Shown here piece by piece: positions 58,421-64,000 of a stretch of 64,000 bases of DNA. The notes beneath the pieces were generated by a model. It worked only from the letters and a program-made list of their open reading frames with translations. It was not told the DNA's origin and searched no databases. A program made the translations under genes and the position numbers. Source of the stretch: Puccinia triticina (lineage: Eukaryota > Basidiomycota > Pucciniomycetes > Pucciniales > Pucciniaceae); assembly GCF_026914185.1 (NCBI RefSeq), contig NC_070569.1, positions 992,001 to 1,056,000 on the forward strand, in the 5' to 3' direction. Position 1 is the stretch's first letter; each line of letters begins with the position of its first letter.

Positions 58421-59062
58421 TAATGACAAGCTTGTCACGTGGTAATTAGCCACTACAAGGGTTTTTCTCTCTTATGTAAGAGGTTAAAGACTTTATTATT
58501 AATAATATATGATTATTAATACCAGGGATTTTAGGGCGTAAAAATAACTGGTAAGAGCTTAAGCTGATTGGCTGCTTGACAGTTTAAAGAATTTACGCTA
58601 AAAATTGCTCTATAAGGGAATTTGCTGAATTTCAAGGGTAAATTCTAGTATTTATGACGTGCTAGATGGGATGTTATAAGGGATACACTGCTCTGGAAGC
58701 AGGAGGAGAATAATCACGAGTAACTTACAGGTTATGTTTGGGTGAATAGTCTGGGGGATTAATTCCAGAGGCCCTAAAGGCTCCTTTGAATATTGGAGGG
58801 GACCCTGAGCACACTGCACAGTCCCTTTTTGGTGATGGGAATTGGCCAAAGTTTGGTGTGTAAGCCTCCTTGACTGTGGGCAAATTATTTGTACTATGTT
58901 ACTTAACTTCCCTTGCCTTGGCACATGACATTTTATAACCACTTGTCACGCGTAAAAGCTATGTGTGAAAAGTAACATAAATAATACAATGGCAACTTCT
59001 CACCCGTGCTCTCTTTTCACGGTGTAAAGGTAATTTCTTTTCTAATATAATTTTATGTATTT
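58421..59062. other. Possible LTR sequence split by the next element
   Basis: Follows the gag relic without coding content. It contains related phrases CTTGTCACGTGGTAA at 58430 and ACTTGTCACGCGTAAAA at 58942. The AT-rich end at 59040-59070 continues after 62990, so the region was interrupted by the 3.9-kb TIR element. Confidence 0.35.
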
Positions 59063-59192
59063 TATATTTAGGGGGTTACTAAACGTACCCGGTTTTTCCG
59101 CGTTTGTACCCGGTTTTTGCGTACCCCCTTTTCTGCGTGCGTACCCGGTTTTTTTCTACTCATTTCTACGCAACGCAAATAGGCTTAAAATT

Positions 59193-60309
59193 CATCTAAA
59201 GTCCTGAAAAGAATTATGATACATTCAAAATTCCAAAAAAGCAACTTTACATGGTTTAATTAATTTTTTGCATACCCCCTTTTCCCCAGTGTGTACTAAG
59301 GGAATATCTTTTTTGTTACATGTACCAGGGTTCCAAAAAATTGAGGGAAAATTTAAACATGCATTAGAAGCTTCCTTTGAAATTTTTGAGAGAAAAAAAT
59401 AGGTACGTGGCGGGTACGTGGTGTGCTTAGTGGAAAAATGACTGCTACAGGTATAACTTTTTTGTTACAAATTTAAAGAGTCTAAAAATTTCAAAAATGT
59501 TTCTATGGTGTATATTCTGTGCGCCATTAAATTTATAGCAATGGGGTAAACACCAAACATGAGATATAGGGGGGCCGGGCAGCCTTAATAGGAACAATCT
59601 GGCTAATTATTGAGTATCTTCTTTGATAAATTTCCCAGAAGTCTAAGAACTGCAGGGGTTATAGAATGATGCATATTCTCTGCTCTCTGAAACTTTTGGC
59701 AATATTGGTACCTCAGAACATCAGATATAAGGGGTGCGCAGTAAGGCAATATGACTACCACACACCCCTTATATTTCATGTTCTGAGGTACCAATATTGC
59801 CAAAGGTTTCAGAGCGCAGAGAATATGCATCATTATGTAACCCCTTAAGTCCTTAGACTTCTGGGAAATTTATCAAAAAAAATATTCAATAATTAGGCAG
59901 ATTGTTCCTATTAAGGCTGCCCGGCCCCCCTATATCTCATGTTTGGTGTTTACACCATTGCTATAACTTTAATGGCGCACAGAATATACACCATAGAAAC
60001 ATTTTTGAAATTTTTAGACTCTTTAAATGTGTAACAAAAAAGTTATACCTGTAGCAGTCATTTTTCCACTAAGCACACCACGTACCCGCCACGTACCTAT
60101 TTTTTTCTCTCAAAAATTTCAAAGGAAGCTTCTAATGCATGTTTAAATGTTCCCTCAATTTTTTGGAACCCTGGTACATGTAACAAAAAAGATATTCCCT
60201 TAGTACACACTGGGGAAAAGGGGGTATGCAAAAAATTAATTAAACCATTTAAAGTTGCTTTTTTGAAATTTTGAATGGGTCATAATTCTTTTCAGTATTT
60301 TAGATGAGC
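59193..60309. repeat. Large foldback: inverted repeat with arms of about 540 bp
   Basis: The left arm, 59193 to about 59730, is matched by the right arm, about 59757-60309, in reverse complement with only scattered mismatches and small gaps. The loop is about 25 bp around 59743. Matching landmarks include TCATCTAAA / TTTAGATGA at the outer ends, GTACATGTAACAAAAAAG-type sequence, CCGCCACGTACC, and GAGGTACCAATATTGCC next to the loop. The arms contain degraded versions of the terminal phrase GCATACCCCCTTTTCCCC. A transcript across it would fold into a long double-stranded RNA. Open frames on both arms are mirror images and not genes. Confidence 0.9.
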
Positions 60310-60338
60310 TAGAGGCCAAGGCGGCTCCGCCGCTGCAG
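60310..60338. repeat. AGAGGCCAAGGCGGC motif, copy 1
   Basis: TAGAGGCCAAGGCGGCTCCG followed by CCGCTGCA, directly at the outer end of the foldback's right arm. The GCGGCTCCGCCGC core can form a tight hairpin. An almost identical copy lies at 63490-63518. Confidence 0.7.
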
Positions 60339-60339
60339 G

Positions 60340-61890
60340 GCAAAAAGGCCCAAGGTCACAGTTGTGGGTGGAAAGTTACTGTGCACCGTTTTGGAGCTTG
60401 TCCAGATGGTCTGGGGGCAAAAAAATGAATAAATAGCTTTCTTAAAGTTTTGGAAAATATGAGTTCATTTCAAATGCTTGATTGCAATAAGTGTAACAGC
60501 ATGCTTAGCTATACAACCACTTGGACTACACCGGGTTATCCCACTTTTCAGCTTGTTTTTCCTCTTGAAGCTGCATAACATACACCAGGCTGAAAACAGA
60601 GGCAATGCGTCCACATTGCCTGTGTTTTGGGCCCTGATTTTCTATTGGGTTGAGGGAAACCAATTGCTTGTTACCAAGAGTGGGGAGTTGCATTAGGTGT
60701 TCCACATAGATGTTCATCCTTGCTTCAGTGCTTCCCCACATCTAAAATCACTATATTATCTACTCAATAGTTTTTTATCCCACCATCTCAATTGAATTTT
60801 TCCAAATTCTCAAGTGATATTTGATGAAAATTTCATTGTACCTAGATGGAAAGATCAATGCAGTTATTTCTATTTCTTATTAATCTCCAGGTTGGTATTT
60901 AAAAATGATTGGGAGTGGTGGCATCATGAATGAGTCAAACTGCCAGATTCATGAAAAAATGAGGCAAGCTGACACTTGGTTCCTGAGTGTGACAACAGCC
61001 AAACAAAGAAAAATCATCATGAGGAAGAAAGAAATATCACTTTTTTAGGTTCAAGGATCTGAATAAATCAAACAAATATCAGGATAGACCTCAACAATGA
61101 AAAATGTGCTTTGTGTTGGGTATAACCCAATCAGTCAAGCATAAAAAAATATATTAACTCTGGTGCCCACTTCTTATGGCTGTTGTTATCAGAGGAAAAC
61201 TAAGTGTTTCTTCCATATTTGTTTCAGCTCTTGCTATTTTAGACTTTCATGTGAAAGATCATGTGAAAGACCAGTTCTGCCACCGCTTCACTGCAGGATT
61301 TTGAATGAGCAGGGTTGTCGGGGAGAGAATTGGTGGTGGTGAGGGTGGGGGAGAATCCTTGCAGGTAAGGATGGCTAATGGGCAGCCCGGCAACATCCAA
61401 ACAAGGGGTTTGAGCTATTTCTTGAACAGGCCTCTCATCTAAGTAAATGGTCTAGAACCCCAGAGGCTGTCTTTTCTGGTTCATGATCAAAAAAATTTAT
61501 TGGCGCAATTGGAGCCCGCAGGTGGCCCATTGGAAAGCCCGCCCATTAGCCATCCTGGCTTGCGGGTTCGGAGTAGGGGAGCGCGTGGTTTCCTCTCGTC
61601 GAGGATGTAATCAGATGGACGGAGAGGGCGGGCGCGGATTGGAGGATAGGGCAGGGGATTGGTGGACATAGAAAGCGTTGAAGATCTCGGTCATGACATC
61701 GAGGAGCATGATGCTTCCTGTGGGGCAGGTGAGGACCGGCGCCGAGGCAGGCGGAGCAATGGACGATGACAGGACCTTCACCGGCGTCGACGGCCTGCTG
61801 GACGCTCCCAGGGTGGGTGGGCAGGGGTGGGCTGCAGGTGGGTGGTGACTAAGGCGTCGAAGGCCTGGGCAGCAAGAGAATTGATTTCGT
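60340..61890. other. Interior of the TIR element, no gene seen
   Basis: AT-rich sequence with short unsupported frames. No transposase, protease or RT motif was seen in any frame. Two GC-richer patches (61500-61680, 61730-61860) precede the hairpin array. Confidence 0.4.
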
Positions 61891-61894
61891 GGGA

Positions 61895-62290
61895 GGCCCG
61901 CTATGACGGGCACAGACCGGTCATCGGAGATCCAAGTCCCCTCAATGACCGGCACAGACCGGTCATTGGGAGGAGATTTTAGTCCCCTTGATGACCGGTG
62001 CAGACCGGTCATTGGGAGGAGATCTGAGTCCCATTGATGGCCAGTCAGACCGGTCAACCGGCCATTGAGAGGTGTGAGTTCCCTCGATGGCCAGTCAGAC
62101 CAGTCATTGAGAGGTATGAGCGCCCTCGATGGCCGGTCTGACTGGTCATCCAGAGATGTGCAGACCGCCAAGGAGGTCGAAGCCTCCCGGGCAAGCAAGG
62201 GCACATTCTGACTGCTTGAAGCCGACTTATTCAGATTTGGAACAACCCTGGATGTCCCTGACTGGTCATCCAGAGGAGTAAACCTCTCAA
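61895..62290. repeat. GACCGGTC-type hairpin array, copy 4, inside the TIR element
   Basis: About seven units such as CCCCTCAATGACCGGCACAG with ACCGGTCATTGGGAGG, closely like those at 2760-3200. Its position inside an element with target duplications shows that at least one array of this family is carried by a transposon. Confidence 0.8.
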
Positions 62291-62559
62291 GCTGACCTGT
62301 AAACACTCGGACGAGTGTGTACAGGACAGCATTTTGTCTGCCCAGGTGCAGGGCCCTGGCAACAGAGTTGTGTTCAGGCAGGTGCAAAGAATGTCAGAGC
62401 CCAGGGACCTTGTTTCATGTGCGAGCTGGGACCAATACTTAAAGGGCTAGGGGGAAGCTGTTTGTCCCCCCAGGGGATCTGGGTTTTGTCCCGCCCCCTC
62501 CCTGAAGGCCCCCTATTTAATTTGAGTAGGCTCCTTCTTGATTTCAAAAAAACACAAAT

Positions 62560-62800
62560 TTGAACCTTGAACAAAACTTTAAAATTTAAACTTCAAACTC
62601 ACACAAAACAAAAAATATGCCACAATCAAAACATACAAAAAATAAAATAAACTCAAACAAAACCAAAAATTTACACTCAAACAAAACATAAACTCTAAAT
62701 TCAAACAAACCATAAGCTCTAAACTCAAGCAAGAAAACCAACTTGAACTTTTTAAACTCAAAAAACACAAATTTGAAACTTTTAATTTCTTTTGCCTGCA
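62560..62800. repeat. Low-complexity AAACTCAAACAAAAC tract
   Basis: A strand-biased, C/A-rich stretch made of imperfect AACTCAAACAAAAC and AAACTCAAGC units. The minus-strand frames through it are Phe/Leu-rich artefacts. Confidence 0.6.
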
Positions 62801-63374
62801 ATTTCAATGAAATGCAGCATGAACCCATGAAGTCAGTTTCTGTGAAACTGTGGTTTTGATGAACTTGGATTTTAAGCCTATTTTTGTCGCGTAGAAATGA
62901 ATAGAAAAAAACCGGGTACGTACGCGGAAAAGGGGGTACGCAAAAACCGGGTACAAACGCGGAAATACCCGGGTACGTTTAGTAACCCCCTATATTTATG
63001 TATTAATTGTTTATGTAAGGGTTTTATTTGCAGCGCTCTGTAGCGCGCTCTCTGTGCTACTCTTTTTGTAGTAATGTACCAGAAGGAGTAAGAATAAAGG
63101 GTTACTTCAAGTGGGTAACCCCCCTTAATTTATGATGAGGAAGCGGAATCTGTAATAATATTTCAACCTTTATTATTATTCTCTTAGTTATTGCAGTCTT
63201 TAGGATACTTATTGTATCTCTAAGGCTGACAATATCTGCCACAAAATATCCTGAAATGACCTGGAACAATACTTGATGTATTGTGTAATGTATGTGTAAA
63301 ATTTATGCCATACCTATTCTGAAAACAAGGCCAATTTAATGGCAAGGTTTAGGCCCCGTTTGGCTGACGCATTA

Positions 63375-63488
63375 TACATCATAAATGGTTGGATTTATGA
63401 CCGCGACCCCCGGGGGTTTCAAAGTTTTGGTGGCAACGGGGGGTGAACTTTGGGTTGCGGCGTCATAAATTCAACCATTTATGATGTA
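63375..63488. mobile_element. Palindromic MITE of about 114 bp
   Basis: TACATCATAAATGGTTGGAT at the left is matched by ATCCAACCATTTATGATGTA-type sequence at the right end (one mismatch), with inner GGGGG/CCCCC blocks around a GTTTCAAAGTTTTGGTGGCA centre. It looks like a short palindromic MITE; a TA target is possible. Directly after it lies the second AGAGGCCAAGGCGGC motif. Confidence 0.65.
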
Positions 63489-63489
63489 C

Positions 63490-63518
63490 TAGAGGCCAAG
63501 GCGGCTTCGCCGCTGCAA
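63490..63518. repeat. AGAGGCCAAGGCGGC motif, copy 2
   Basis: TAGAGGCCAAGGCGGCTTCG followed by CCGCTGCA, differing from the 60310 copy by one transition. It again sits directly at the outer end of an inverted-repeat structure. Confidence 0.7.
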
Positions 63519-63519
63519 A

Positions 63520-64000
63520 TTCATTGGCCATCCTGCCACTTTCAATTACCCCTCCCCTTGACAGGTAGACATATTAGACAGGCAAAAATGATTTTAAATC
63601 TGGCTAAGTAGACTGTTGTGAAGCATCTCCCATTCTCTGCTAAGGAACACACACTACATTGCATCCCATGCATGTAACAAATACATATTTTTCATTCAAA
63701 TCAATTTCATGCAAAAAAATTGGATTGCACTGAATAAGTCAAGCCCTGATGTTTCTGTGAGACTGCTTAATATATAGCAAAAACAATTAAAAAAAATCCA
63801 AGGACACTTTAGTTATGATTCATCTAATCACTTCATACTCCTCCATATCCAAGAAAGCTCTGCATAATGACTCAGTTTGAGTCCTTCACTAAGATGTCTC
63901 AACGGGCACGGGGAGCGGCCTTGGAGCCTAAAGTTCTAGCTCCAACGGTTTGGATTTCTAACGTCGGCAGAGAGAGTAGCAGTTCTCTCTGTTAGTCTAT
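63520..64000. other. No gene seen at window end
   Basis: AT-rich to 63890, then a GC-richer stretch with a GAGAGAGTAGCAGTTCTCTC inverted repeat at 63970-63989. Nothing further can be supported; any gene would lie beyond the edge. Confidence 0.4.

Larger units (their letters stand above)
59063..62998. mobile_element. 3.9-kb non-autonomous TIR element with 8-bp target duplication
   Basis: The element 59071-62990 starts GGGGGTTACTAAACGTACCC and ends in the complement. Its terminal inverted repeats are about 120 bp, continuing to TAGGCTTAAAAT on both sides with few mismatches. It is flanked by TATATTTA at 59063-59070 and 62991-62998, a perfect 8-bp duplication. Subterminal phrases GTACCCGGTTTTT and GTACCCCCTTTTC are repeated within each end. 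No transposase was recognised. The interior holds a large foldback (59193-60309), AT-rich filler and a GACCGGTC hairpin array (61895-62290). An 8-bp duplication fits hAT, P or KDZ-type elements; the ends do not let me choose. Confidence 0.88.

Noticed and set aside
59603..59848. Pair of similar ORFs on opposite strands
   Set aside because: They are the two arms of the foldback read in mirror image, so their similarity is a structural artefact.
63890..64000. Possible tRNA at the window end
   Set aside because: The GC-rich stretch does not fold as a cloverleaf by eye and lacks clear A and B box sequences.

Overview
The window looks like a transposon-rich chromosome segment from a filamentous basidiomycete. 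A rust fungus (Pucciniales) is my best guess, from the intron-dense genes with introns of about 50-100 bp, the small secreted proteins, and the dense mixture of chromoviruses, terminal-inverted-repeat elements and minisatellites. The species cannot be fixed from sequence alone. No rRNA, tRNA or CRISPR array was recognised.

Genes. Seven protein-coding genes can be modelled. In each, every exon junction keeps phase and the summed exons are a multiple of three: (1) a disordered Ser-rich/acidic protein, 9154-11069 (+); (2) a complete 20-exon telomerase reverse transcriptase (TERT), 22970-27606 (+); (3) a secreted protein of unknown family, 28468-29724 (-); (4) a 20-exon multicopper oxidase (laccase/ferroxidase-like), 37229-40587 (-); (5) a Cys-rich secreted protein, 42873-43634 (+); (6) a YMC1-type mitochondrial carrier, 44331-45962 (+); (7) an ARN/SIT-type siderophore-iron transporter, 47705-50452 (-), divergent from (8) a Pro-rich secreted protein, 51643-52749 (+), whose model is good but whose family is unknown. 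The oxidase and the siderophore transporter could both serve iron uptake; this is inference from function and proximity only.

Mobile DNA by region. 1.2-2.4 kb: a hAT-like non-autonomous element carrying a 21-bp minisatellite. 2.4-3.5, 12.9-14.5 and 61.9-62.3 kb: arrays of about 46-bp inverted-repeat units built on a GACCGGTC core. 4.1-6.5 kb: a Ty3/gypsy relic (-). 7.5-8.4 kb: a TIR element with GGGGGTT ends. 15.9-22.0 kb: a nearly intact chromovirus (family A, -) with 188-bp LTRs and a GGCAG target duplication, inserted inside an older chromovirus (family B, +) whose 3' end and LTR lie at 22.0-22.5 kb, just upstream of TERT. 30.1-35.5 kb: a second, decayed family B copy (-), itself hit by two small TIR elements. 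53.6-58.4 kb: LTR-like DNA, a 105-bp tandem repeat and a gag relic. 59.07-62.99 kb: a 3.9-kb TIR element with a perfect 8-bp target duplication that contains a foldback with arms of about 540 bp.

Points most worth a second look: the complete TERT gene with a same-strand LTR 450 bp upstream; Arg-to-TGA nonsense changes in several retroelements (compatible with C-to-T mutation at CpG); the large foldback; the dispersed hairpin arrays; and an oxidase whose third copper motif lacks the expected GH pair.
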